Notes under the pieces: generated by a model
Database searches by the model: none
The model's input: the letters and a program-made list of their open reading frames with translations, nothing else
Told to the model about the DNA's origin: nothing
Source of the DNA: Orobanche coerulescens
Lineage: Eukaryota > Streptophyta > Magnoliopsida > Lamiales > Orobanchaceae
Reading direction: 5' to 3'
Assembly: GCA_033398695.1 (NCBI GenBank)
Contig: CM065810.1
Location: 140,955,215-141,019,214 of the forward strand
DNA: 64,000 bases
Made by a program: the position numbers and the translations under genes
Part shown: piece after piece, positions 46,451 to 58,157 of the stretch
Layout: each line of letters opens with the position of its first letter
Position numbering within the stretch: position 1 is the stretch's first letter

Positions 46451-48736
46451 GTGGGGCGATCACCATCTTCATGCGACCAGTGGATGTAAGTCTCCCTCCT
46501 TTGTGTTGTGCTTCGTGTGACATGAGCTACTTGTATGATTAGTTGTTGAGTGATGGAATCTTTTTGTGGATTTTGATTTCGTGATATGTGGGTATTCGAC
46601 TCTCATATTTTATTTTTATGAGAAGCGGTGTCGCTGCTAATGTATTTTCGAACTGTATTTTATCCGCTGCGTGAGTTCTTTCAAATGACTTTCAGTATTT
46701 TGCAAACTGAGTTTTATTTCGTAAAACCGATTCTCTAAATCGAGTTTTGGCATTTTGGCCTTGAATGTTTTATGACGGTTTGATAAATGATTTTGTGAGT
46801 TTTGGGAAATACTACCGTCATCGGCCTTTTGGTGTATTTTGAAATGGTTTTGTAAACGGTTTTTAGCCTGGTGGGTTCTGGCGCGGAATCCACGGCATGT
46901 AATATTATCGACTGTTTGTTTTCCAGTAAAAGACATGTAATGTCTTGATTTTGAACGATTTGATGCGTGTACTACGAGGTGGTTAAGCAAATGTTGATAA
47001 GTGTGAGTTTTGGGCATTCTGGCCTATTAAATTTCTGAAAACCTTGAGTATCTTAGAAAATAAATTTTGAGACGTACTTTTCAAATGGATTATTTTCTCG
47101 CGGTATTTTCAAGATGCCTACTAGTGCCACTATAGGTTTCAAATTTATTTCACTTGGAGGACCAAAATATTTTGAGATATTTTCAAAGATTTAGAAACGC
47201 ATTTGCTTAGACCCGAGGGTCAAATATTTCTGAAAGTTTTTCACTAAAAGAAAAGTGTCCTCATTCTTATCAAACGCAAGATGTTTTTTTCAAGGTCTCG
47301 ATAACGATGTTTGTACTACTTTTTAAAAGGTGATACTCAAGATTAACTGGTATTTCCAAAATTATTCTCAAAAATGTGGTTTTCGTTTTTAAAACCTATC
47401 ATCCTTGTTTGCGGTCCGGGAATGTATGTATGATGTTCGTATTATTGTTAGAATGTTAGCTCCCAAGTAGGATCGAATTGGTGGCGTGAACGTTGAATTG
47501 TTTGCCACGCACTTGTTGTGTGAGCCCTCTGTGAGAGGTGAGATATTGGTATTGAATGTTGTCGCTTTGTGGTGATTTGCATGTTATCGCACCCATGCGA
47601 GCGGTTAGAATTTGAGTTTATATGATTGTGTACATAAGTGGTTGTTTCGTGATGTTTAGTAATTGTATGCTGGTTATCGTTCGGTCCGTTGTAATCATCG
47701 AACGATGCCATTGTTGTTGTGATTTTTGTATGTGTTGATATGTTATGCTGAGTTGGCATCTCCAGTATGTTGTTTGCAATGTTATGTTCCATTGTATCTA
47801 GCATTTGTATATACGGTATGCCGAGTCGAGGTGTTTCAACCGTGATGTGCCGGGGCATGCACGTGCAAATTGTCCTTCCCCGCTAGTAGCAGATTACAAG
47901 TGTGGACTCGAAGGACACAGAATCCATTTTGCGAATTAGTTACCAAGTCTGCCGGGGTACGAGCTTCGGCAGAGATATCAGGATCGGCTATGAGAGGCCC
48001 ATGAAAGATGTTTCTGTCGGTTTCTTTTTATGTTGTTACCTTGCTTCCGTTGTTGTGAGTCGCGGGGACGACATTTCTTTTATGAGAGGTCGAATGTAAT
48101 ACTCGTATTATTTTTTACTTCTGTATTTTCTCTTTGCCAATTCTATGGACTCGCTCGTGTTTGTTGATACTTTTTGAACTTGTTTGGTATCTCGGCTGCC
48201 ATCGTTCGAACGGGTTGCGACCTTATTTCGGATCAATATTTTTATCGTTGTGACTTTTCCGATTCGGTTAGATTCTTGTGAACCTTGTCCGAAATTAACG
48301 TCTTTCAGATCTACAAGTTCTTTTAATGTCTTGAGTTGAAGTATGAACTTCAGAGTCGTTGTTTGACCGTTGATGTTCGATCGTTGTGATTGTCCTTGTG
48401 GATCGTTTTGTGTATATTTTCTGTTTTCTTGACTGTGCGTGTTTCCTTGTAACAAGTAATTTGTGTTTTGTGATTGTTCGGATAATTTACTTGATTGTAT
48501 TTTCTGTTTGCTGACGCTTGTCACTCGTTGGTTTTACTATATCTCTACTTGTGGCGTTGAGTTGGTCGTTGTGGAGCGTGTTTCACACCGTATGTTTCTC
48601 TGCATTGCTTGTAACGTTTCGCCGTTGGGCGCGAGTTTTCGGTTCTTGTGTATCTCGTTGAGTTTTCCTGGCGGGATATTGCTTCTCCCTACTTGTTTTA
48701 AGTTTCGGGACGAAACTTCTTTTAAGGAGGGTAGTA
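46451..48736 (+). mobile_element. gag: Element E interior after H, with gag remnant
   Basis: Together with 37029-37167 this makes a 2.4-kb interior without RT or integrase. 46451-47830 is AT-rich leader-like sequence without a credible ORF. At 47832-47873 a single zinc-knuckle remnant reads CFNRDVPGHARANCP, where the second Cys is Arg. 47874-48714 has no domain. The PPT CTTTTAAGGAGGGTAGTA precedes the LTR at 48737 and is nearly the same as in I/II. Confidence 0.7.
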
Positions 48737-51372
48737 TGTAATATCCACAATTTCGATTTCCGGTAATTTTCTTTTTTTTTGTGGAAGTCCATCTTAGCAA
48801 TTCTATTGTGACCGTTTCGTCATTCCTAGAATGATTAATTCTTTTTGTCATCCGAGTTCGTTTCGGTGTCGTTTTATTGAGTTCCGTGTTCTTAAGCGAC
48901 TTTTTCAAGTATGAGTTCGACTTTGTAAAATCATCATAAATTCTTGGAAACTCCAAAAATTCTGAATCTTTGCAATATTATAGAGCATCAAGTTATATTT
49001 CCAATGGATCAAACGGTGAGTCAATCGGAGTCCGGACGAAGGAGTTATGGTCGAAATAGCTAAGACTGCACCATGTGCCTTTTTGGTGCTGGAGCGGGTT
49101 GTACCGCGGGCCGCGGCACACTCGACCCGGGCCGCGGCACACGGGCTTTTTCTGCACTTTTTCAAGCAGATTTTTGAGGAGAAAACTTCATTTTTCTCCT
49201 CTCTTCTTCCTCCTTCCATCTAGGGCAATTTGTGGGCGATTTTTGGGTGGTTTATCTCAGGGAATTCACCTTATTCAAGTTCTTGGTGTGGACTAACAAC
49301 ATCAAATACTTGTTCTTCGTCCGGATCAAGGTATTTTGGCTTGAACCCATGTTTTTTGCAGATTTTGGGGATTTTTCTTTTGATTTCGATTCCAATCAAT
49401 TTTTGATCAATTAATTGTTGTATAAACATTGTTTTAAACTTGTTCTATGGATTGGATACTCGTACCTTTGGTTCGTTCGACCCGAGGGGTGATTTATTTG
49501 TTCTTGAAGGGTCTTGAACAGTTGATGTCCGATTAAATGTCCGAATGAGTTCCCTTTGATAGTTTGTTTGGATTTTCGTTGTTTTCGGCTTGATTCTCGT
49601 CGTAATCATGTTTTATTGTTCCTTACGGAGGATTATAGGTGCTCGATGATTCCGATGTTGAATTCCTTTGGTGATTGATGATTCGTGTGGTGTTTTTCCG
49701 TAGTAATTTCGGTGCTATCGCGTTCTTTATAGTGTTCGGGTGTTCGGGGCTGTTCGACCGCATTCCATCCGTCGTCTTGTTACGAACGTGGTTCCTAGGC
49801 AAGTACCTTGTCCATACAATTCTTGTTTTGTGAATATGATAATTAGTGATCGTCTCTATGTGTTTGTTTGATCATTTGATTTGAACTTTCAAAAGATTCG
49901 GTTTAGCCTCGTTAAGGGCTCACTTTCAAAACGCGTGTGTTTTGTGAATATTGTGCCCCGTGAATGATTAAGTGAACCCTATGAATTCGCTTGTTGTTGT
50001 TGTTGTTATGCTTTGATAATATATATATATACACATATTATCTCTTTTCGGTGCGTTAGGGTTTGACGTGGTGTTTTGCTAAGTGTTGGTTGCATTAACT
50101 CATGATTTGATGTGTTTGTGATTGTGGCAAATGTGAAACCCTTGTTGTTGTGAACCCGATGCATTGATGATTTGACCACAAGGTTATCAATTCGGGTAGG
50201 TCTAGAGAGGGCTCCGAGAATCGTCACTTGCGAGGGCGATGTCACGATAACTTGTGGGTATGTTCGATTGATGTTTGACCGGGTAGGGACCTAGGAGGCC
50301 TCCGGCGGCATGTACTTGCGAGTACAGCCAGTGTGTATGATTTGACCATAAGGTTATCTAATCGGGTAGGTCTGGAGAGGGCTCCGAGATTCGGTACTTG
50401 CGAGTACGATGTCAAGATAACTTATGGGTGGTTTGAGTTTGTTTCGCTAGCCAGCTCGGGAGGGTCCTTAGAGGCCTCGGGTGGGATTTATGGCTTCGTC
50501 CCAGTCTTAGGCGATGCCTGTGCGTGTATGTTTTGTGAATGTGTTTGCTCACCTCGGGAGGGTTCGACGGGGCCATGGAGGGAGTCCAATGGTATAGCCC
50601 TGGATTCACGAGTAAAACTTCATGAGTGCATGTGTATTTTATGTCCGTTGAGGACGCATGACGTGGGTTTTAACCTTGTGTATTGTTGTTGGTTTCATTT
50701 GTGAAAACAAAACCTTTGGGCTGTGACCCCTATTGATTTTGGAAAAAGAAGGATTCGGTAATCCTAAATTGTTTTCGATTAAAACTCTCGATGGAATTTT
50801 AAACTGTTTTATAAATTGTTTCCCCTGATTGGTGATCTTTCGGTTTTGAAATATTTTTCCCAAACTTTTGCCTCGGGAAGTACTTTTCATTACGTTTGGC
50901 TTTTTGAGGATTCCTGGTTATTGTTATTCGTGGAATGTGAATTGTATGGCTCGTATTTCTGTTTTATACTTGCACTAGCAAAATAGTGGAGTTTTGCTAA
51001 CCCCCGAGTATTCGGGGGGTGGATGTCTGTTTTTGCATTCAGGTTTTGGGAGCATAACATAGGGTCGGCGCGAAGGATGATGAAAGATGATCGATATTAA
51101 TCACATGAAAACCCGTACGTTGTTGTATTGGTTCAGTCATATTCTATTTCCACTGCAGTATAATTACCTGTTGTATGAGAGCATTTTGTATTCGACCCAT
51201 GCGTGGGCATGTATTGAGTTATATGTATTTATTGAAAGGCCAAATCGATCTACATAGTCATTTTAGCCTTAAAGGCATTGTTGAGATGTTTGATGTTGTT
51301 TACCAGCCTGGTATATCCTTGAGGAAAAGGTCTACAGCGTGTAATATCCCTGAGCGGATTGGGGGTGTTACA
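48737..51372 (+). repeat. Element E, complete LTR (2636 bp)
   Basis: It starts TGTAATATCCACAATTTCG and ends GGGGGTGTTACA. It has a PPT before it and a primer site after it, so it serves two units. The block 48925-49060 is the reverse-complement homologue of the D/F promoter-side block. It is followed by a short CCGCGG array (about 49098-49150, with GGGCCGCGGCACAC twice). The hairpin is at 51001-51018. Confidence 0.88.
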
Positions 51373-51651
51373 TAAATGGTATCAGAGCTTAGGTTGTGGA
51401 AACCTAGGCTATCGGGTTTAGTGGTGTCTGTTGAGTTTTGTCTCATCGGATTTTGTCTGACTGAGTCGTGTCGCGATGCGTCGTCTGAGTTGGTTGGTCG
51501 TGATTAGTATCGTGGGGCGATCATCATCTTCATGCGACCTGTGGATGTAAGTCTCCCTTCTTTGTGTTGTGCCTCTTGTGACATGAGCTACTTGTATGAT
51601 TAGTTGTTGAGTGATGGAATCTTTTTGTGGATTTTGATTTCGTGATATGTG
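51373..51651 (+). mobile_element. Start of a second E interior
   Basis: TGGTATCAGAGC at 51377-51388 and the following leader match 37029-37167 joined to 46446-46605. The sequence breaks off at ATGTG (51647-51651), where K is inserted. Confidence 0.85.
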
Positions 51652-53057
51652 TGTAGGTCACAAGTCGTCCAGAAATAAGTCTAGAGGGGGGGGCTGAATA
51701 GACTTATTGAAACTCTTAAGCTCTTATTCACGAAGAGTAAGTTTCTTCAGTTGATAGATATGCAAATGACTTAGAGTCGTTTGTACTCAATACGTGCGGA
51801 AGTCAGCTGATGATGAATACAAAACAACTAATGAAACACTTAACAATGAATGCAGCAGTTAAAGTATGATGCTATAAAACAGTAAAATACACAGGCAGTT
51901 ATAGTGGTCTCAGAGGTGGGGTAATCCTCTACTAATCCACTTTTCTCCAAACCAGTTGGAGATGAATTCACTATAATTGTCAACCAGTGATAAAGATTAC
52001 AGTGATTTTACCAAATTACAACATCTTCCAACCAGTGGAAATCCTTGCCGTTGCAACTCCCTTGACTGCCTTGCACCTCTTGATCCGCGATCTTTGGATG
52101 CCTTTACTGTCTCGAACTTCAACCAGTGAAGTACCCCAAACTCAGGATTAAAGACACGAGTTTTTGTCTTCTCCAACTAAGAGCTTCTTCAAGTATGAAC
52201 TTTTGAGAACTGCTCTTTTCACGATGCTATAGTTCGCTTTTTGATTGCTTTGAATGCTTTGATTGCTTGAGATTTTGTTCGAACCGATGTTTGCTCAACT
52301 TCAAATCTTCGGATATATATAGGTGTTGATCCTTGAGCATTCTTCATTGCCGTTGCAAATCTTGTAACAAATCCGTCCGTTGGAGAAATAGACTTCTTTG
52401 TTTATTTTTCTGAACGTTGCCAGGCTGGATTCCTATATTTTAATCCATCGTTCGACCGTTGTGAAGACTTTGCATGTGAGGCGCCGTATATTTTTGAATA
52501 CAATAAGATTAAAGTCTTCAGTGGTAGGTCTGGAAGAATTATTTAATTCATATCCTTGCGGGAATCTCTCCAATATGTCTCTTCCCGCTTGCATGTGACT
52601 TTTCGTAATATGTAACTATTCAACGCATGCTGACGTGGACTTGGAGTACTTGGCTGATCTCAAGTAGGCTGATGTACAGTTATCTTCTCTGCAGTTTGGA
52701 CTTCTCTTATGGTGACTGTTTGAGACTCGCCTGATCAGATGACTTGTCTGAAGTCACTTGACTGCAGTTTGGTCAAACATCTCTGATTAATTTGTTGACC
52801 AGAACTTCTCTGACTTGACTCGGCTGTACTTCTCTGATGAACTTAGCTGTACCTTTGTACTTAGCCGATTTGAGCCTATCTTATTTTGGCCTATAGAAGA
52901 TACTCATTTGTCCTTCTTTACATTTTGCCAAGTATTAAACTTAACATAATTTGGCCTATGGAAGATACTCATTTGGTTCTTCTTTACATTTTTGCCAAGT
53001 AATAAACATTTGAATTACATTGATGACATCATCAAAATCTAACAAGTATTCCTAACA
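51652..53057 (-). repeat. 3' LTR of element K
   Basis: It is 1406 bp. It reads TGTTAGGAATACTTGTTAG at its minus-strand start and GTGACCTACA at its end. A TATATATA box is at about 52314-52321. The G-run AGTCTAGAGGGGGGGG near 51688 (plus strand) is typical of such LTR ends. 53076-53275 is a short untranslated gap before the ORF. Confidence 0.82.
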
Positions 53058-53645
53058 AATTCCCCCTATTTTGATGATGGCAAAACTTAAGCAAATTATT
53101 CAAATGAAAAAGTCTGCACTTGAGTGGAAGACACAAACTAAAATCAGTCTTATTTTTGAGACAACTGGGAATTGTCATTCAAAAGACTGTTATATTAATT
53201 TTCTCTGAATTGTTTTACAAGTACAAGTCTTTCAATGATCAAAACAATTACAGGAAAAATTACAAGTACAAAATTTCAAATAGAATACAAACACATCATC
53301 TGCCTCTGCCTCTGCCTCTGCGAATAGGGCTGCTTGGCAGGTCTGATAGGTTTAGATCCAATTGGCCTTCTCTTGACAGGGGCAAGACCGTACTTCCTTC
53401 TGACAACGAGGGCAGCAAAGTCTTGTTCTTCTTGTGAGGAGAACTTATGCTCGTCACAAAGCTTCTTTATTTTCCTTTGAAGTGCTAATTCATCCAGATC
53501 ACCATTTACCAAGGTGGGAGGATCTTTAGGCCTGAAAGGAGGGATCATTGGGTATGCATTGCATTCCTTTGCATGTTTTAGTAGGATAGCCCAGAGATTT
53601 GGATGTGCTTCCTCCATGAAATTAATAAAGGTCTGCTGTGGGGAG

Positions 53646-54790
53646 TGTTGTGTCAAGAATTAACACCTTCCGACCGGCGATCGACTAGGAGGACGGGCGA
53701 CCGAGTCACTGCCGAGCGGCCAAGTCAGTTCTGCCGATCAGCAACCTAGCGACCGAGCCTTAACCCAGTGGACGACCTACATCGACCAACCGAAGGCCCC
53801 AGGACCAGTCCCGATGCCGAGCGATCGACCTCAAGACGATCGCCTCTCGGTACTCGGCGATCGACCCCTGGCGACCTACGAATGGACGATCTCCTCTCGG
53901 TACTCGGTGACCTACCCTTGGTGACCGACCATTGGCGATCTCCATCCACTGGCCGATGGCGACCTCGGATGATCAGCTAGAGACGACCGCTCATGTCGAT
54001 CACCACCGACGGACACCCAGTCGGCGAAGGCCGAGCCTCAAGACTGGCACCACGTGCAAGGGCCGAGACAAGATCCGCGAATTTCGGGCCATTGACCAAA
54101 GCCTGACAGATTCCCTCCACCAGCCGACAGGCCGCCGAAAGCTTGTCAGTAGGGCCACATGTTGGTGACTCGGACACGTGATGGCTCCTTATTGACCGCC
54201 ACTGGCACCAAATGCATTGGACTTTATTCGGACGGCAAGATCTTCCTTGGACTTTAGCTTTGTGTGAGGATCGCCCCATTAAAGTATTGGCCGGCAGGCG
54301 ATCGGCAGAATATTAAAATGGCCGGCAGGCGATCTGCAGCTACAGGACAGGACCCGGTTGCCCCTATATATACGAATCCCCCTGCATTTGTAAACTCCCT
54401 GGGACATTCTTGCAATACATACGCAATACAGAAGCAAACATTAAGCACTTGGCTAATCTCCAACTCTTGGCAACAGCTTTCTTTCGGTCTTACTTCTCCC
54501 GGCCTTTTCTCCTCGAGCAGATTATCGGCGGGACGAAGAACACCAAGCTTCGCTCAAGAGCCGGATTAACAGAGTCTTTTTACACTCATTGTATTTAGAT
54601 TTCTCTCATTAATACTTGTATCCACGAATATTTGTATTAATAACATCTCGCGAGAGCATTCAATCCCGGGCCTAACAAACCCGGCAAATCTTGTATTATT
54701 TATCTTCTCTCGGAAGTGCTCCCGCAATTGTTGTTTGTTGTCCGTCATCCAGCAGTATTAATCTTCGGATAAATATTTTGGGCAACAACA
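53646..54790 (+). repeat. 5' LTR of element C
   Basis: It starts TGTTGTGTCAAG and ends GGGCAACAACA. The CpG-rich GGCGACC/CGATCGACC array (53790-53970) is shorter than in B. TATATATA is at about 54365. Confidence 0.92.
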
Positions 54791-54919
54791 ATTGGCGCTA
54801 GAAGGAGGGCATCCAACCCTCGAATTTTTATACTTACCGTTCCGAAGAACACTCACTGTTCTCGGGGCAGATATTTGAAGTGACACTCACTGCACTTCAA
54901 AAGAAATCCTTCAGAAATC

Positions 54920-56210
54920 ATGTCTTCCGCATCCGCGTCGAAGAAGGCCGCTGATCAGCCGGCCAAACCCCTGCCTGGTCCCTGGGCCCGAGCCGCACCG
55001 ATGGTGGAAGGTAGCCGCCATGGCCGAGACGCTCGATCCGTCCACGGACGGCGGCCCAAGCCTCTCGCTCGATCGGTTCGAACCAAGGAACAAATCGAAG
55101 GGGCTCCTGCCGTCCCACAGAGCGACGGAGTGCTCTCGACGCGCCTCGGCCTACCGCCCGGTCTCTCGCCGAAGATCAAGCGGAAGCTCAAGGCACTACC
55201 GCCGAGCAATCGCCAGAGGCTTTCGCCCGCAAGAAGAGGCGCTCGGCAGTGGGCACATCTGTCTCGATCGCACAGGCGGTGACCCGACACGCGGCCGGGC
55301 AATCCGGCCCGGCTACGAGGCGACGGAGTTGGTGTCCGTCACCGTGAGCTCGGCCTACCCGGCTCCCACAAGGCGATCCAGCCGCTTTGGCTCCCGCCTT
55401 GATTCCCGAGGTCGGCAGCGGTGGGGTCGGAGGTCGCACACGATCGCCTCGGCCCCGCTCCCAAAGCCGATCCGCAAGCCGAGCCGCGCGATTGCCGCAA
55501 TGCAACATCAACTCAACGACATGAAGGCGCTCGCAATCCGGGCGGGCCGTGAGGACGATCGCCCGCCGAGCGAGCCGCTCGCGATCGACATCGAGCTCGC
55601 CTTGCAAAGACAAGATCGCCTCCTCGAGACACCCGTGTACCAAGGCGATCGGACCCCCAAGCACACTGCACAAGTTCAACATCTACATGACCGGGTGTGG
55701 GGCATCGACGCGACCAGTGCCGAATGTTCCTCCGACCTTTGGACGACCTCGCCCACCGGTGGTACACCTCGTTGCCACCTCGGTCCATCGGCTCCTTTAA
55801 CGAGCCGGCGCATGTCTTCACGGAGCACTTCGCCACTGTGGTCGCCGGCCGGAAGGTCGCCATCGCATGATGCAAATCGAGCAAGGAGAACAGAGTCCGA
55901 CTCGGACTACATCGGCCGGGTTGACATGATCATCCTCAACGGCGAGCCCGTAAGCGATGAGACCGCCTCTACGCGTCTAGGAGGTTTTCAGGGTTTCTCG
56001 CCTATGTTCAGGCATCTCACGAAGACCCTGCCGACGACCTACGCAGCCTTCCGGGCTAGAGCCGCAGATTTCCTGTCCAGGCAAAGGCTTCTTCTCAGCC
56101 TAGGAGTAGATCGGTCGGCGCCCGTAGTACGACCTCCAGTCTTCCAGCCCGATCGCTACTGTCCAGAAGAGCCGGAGGACTCGCTCACCGCCTACAGTCC
56201 AACATTCTAA
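54920..56210 (+). pseudogene. gag: Tat-type gag of element C
   Basis: It starts at the ATG at 54920 (MSSASASKKAADQPAKPLPG). A 396-codon open frame, 55020-56210, overlaps it in another frame and switches in and out of the true frame, so homology is patchy: KFNIYMTGCGA appears only in a different frame (near 55670), whereas YIGRVDMIILNGEPVSDET and LTKTLPTTYAAFRARAADFL are in frame near the end. The tail VFQPDRYCPEEPEDSL ends at 56210. No zinc knuckle, protease or RT is present. Single-base losses relative to B explain most frame changes. Confidence 0.78.
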
Positions 56211-57021
56211 ATGAGGGACTAGCCGCCGACCGATCGCCAATATCGACCTACGAATAATGCGATCGGCTGCCGAGCAACGATCGCCAGTCTTCCGGCCAGA
56301 TCGCAACATCATCAGCAACCCGGTGGACACGATCGCCATCTGATCCAAAGATGTAACATGACGGACTAAGGCATAAGATCGCCTCCACCGCGCATCAAAA
56401 AGCCATGGTCCTGGCAGTCGATGGAACCGGCTGCTTCGGCCGTGCAAGGTCCCTTTCGGCCGAGATCGCCCGCCCTCGTTTAAATACGAGGCCGGCGTAG
56501 TCGGAGGGCTCTCCAACATTAATCAGTGGACACATGCCACAACCCCGTCTCAACGTACACCGTCGAGGTCGGCTATCTCCATGGCTGGCCGAGGTGGAAG
56601 CAGAGCTAACAAGCCGCGGGCGTGGAGTTGATTCATCCGACGCCGCTCGCGCAAGGACTCCTCTAGACCGAGACCGCACGCCCTTCGTTTAAATACAAGG
56701 CGAGGCGCGGCTACAGAGGACCTCATAATAAAGTGAGTCACGAGACACTCATTGTCTTCGTGCACCAAGACACGGTCATGGAGTCGGTCCATCGATTTCG
56801 CGATGTGCACGATTCCTCAAACAAAGCGAAACCACCAAGTTTCCATGGGGATCGCCAATGTTGTTTTTGGTGTACAAGACCGAAAGATAGCTAAGCTAAT
56901 CGACCATGATAGCCCAAGTCCGAGTCCTAAGTCGGCTCGGATCACCCGTCCTCATCCATACACGATCACCGGCAAGAACCACCTCGCCCCATGTCTTCAA
57001 CATAGGAGCAAGTGGGGCAAT
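56211..57021 (+). other. 3' untranslated interior of element C
   Basis: It is non-coding. Copies of CGTTTAAATACGAGG (about 56478) and CGTTTAAATACAAGG (about 56688) are 210 bp apart. The PPT-like AGTGGGGCAAT lies before the 3' LTR. Confidence 0.6.
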
Positions 57022-58157
57022 TGTTGTGTCAAGAATTAACACCTTCCGACCGGCGATCGACTAGGAGGACGGGCGACCGAGTCACCGCCGAGCGGCCAAG
57101 TCGATTCGCGATCGGCAACACGGCGACCGAGCCTTAACCCGATGGGCGACCTACATCGACCAACCGAAGGCCCCAGGACCGATCCCGATGCCGAGCGATC
57201 GACCTCAAGGCGATCGCCTCTCGAGATCGGCGATCGACCCTGGCGACCTACGAATGGGCGATCTCCTCTCGGTACTCGGCGACCTACCCTTGGTGACCGA
57301 CCATTGGCGATCTCCATCCACCGGCCGATGGCGACCTCGGATGATCGGCTAGAGACGACCGCTCATGTCGATCACCACCGACGGACACCCGGTCGGCGAA
57401 GGCCGAGCCTCAAGGCGGCACCACGTGCAAGGGCCGAGACAAGATCCGCGAATCTCGGGCCATTGACCAAAGCTCGACAGATTCCTCCACCACCGACAGC
57501 CGAAAGCTTGTCGGTAGGGCCACATGTTGGCCGACTCGACACGTGATGGCTCCTTATTGACCGCCCAGTGGCGCCAAACCCTTTGCATTGACTTTATTCG
57601 ACAAACAAGATCTTCCTTGGACTTTAGCTTGACAGCCCAGTGGATCGCCCCATTAAAGTATTGGCCGGCAGGCGATCGGCGAATATTAAAATGGCCGGCA
57701 GCGACGGCAGCCTACAGGACGGACCCATGCCGCCTATATATACGAAGCCCCCGCATTTGTAAACTCCACAGGACATTCTTGCAATACATACGCAATGTAA
57801 GCAAACATTAAGCACTTGGCTAATCTCCAACTCTTGGCAACAACTTTCTTTCGGTCTTACTTCTCCCGGCCTTTTCTCCTCGAGCAGATTATCGGCGGGA
57901 CGAAGAACACCAAGCTTCGCTCAAGAGCCGGATTAACAGAGTCTTTTTACACTCATTGTATTTAGATTTCTCTCATTAATACTTATATCCACGAATATTT
58001 GTATTAATAACATCTCGCGAGAGCATTCAAGCCCGGGCCTAACAAACCCGGCAAATCTTGTATTATTTATATTCTCTCGGAAGTGCTCCCGCAATTGTTG
58101 TTTGTTGTCCGTCATCCAGCAGTATTAATCTTCAGATAAATATTTTGGGCAACAACA
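57022..58157 (+). repeat. 3' LTR of element C
   Basis: It is 1136 bp with TATATATA at 57735-57742. It differs from the 5' LTR mainly where CAG/CTG have become CGG, CGA, CCG or CG. Confidence 0.92.

Larger units (their letters stand above)
53646..58157 (+). mobile_element. Element C: gag-only (TR-GAG-like) Tat-type LTR retrotransposon
   Basis: It is 4512 bp, flanked by perfect GGGAG duplications (53641-53645 and 58158-58162). The LTRs are 53646-54790 and 57022-58157 (1145 and 1136 bp). The primer-site-like ATTGGCGCTAG is at 54791. It has a gag-only interior. It is inserted in K's env-like ORF. Confidence 0.95.
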
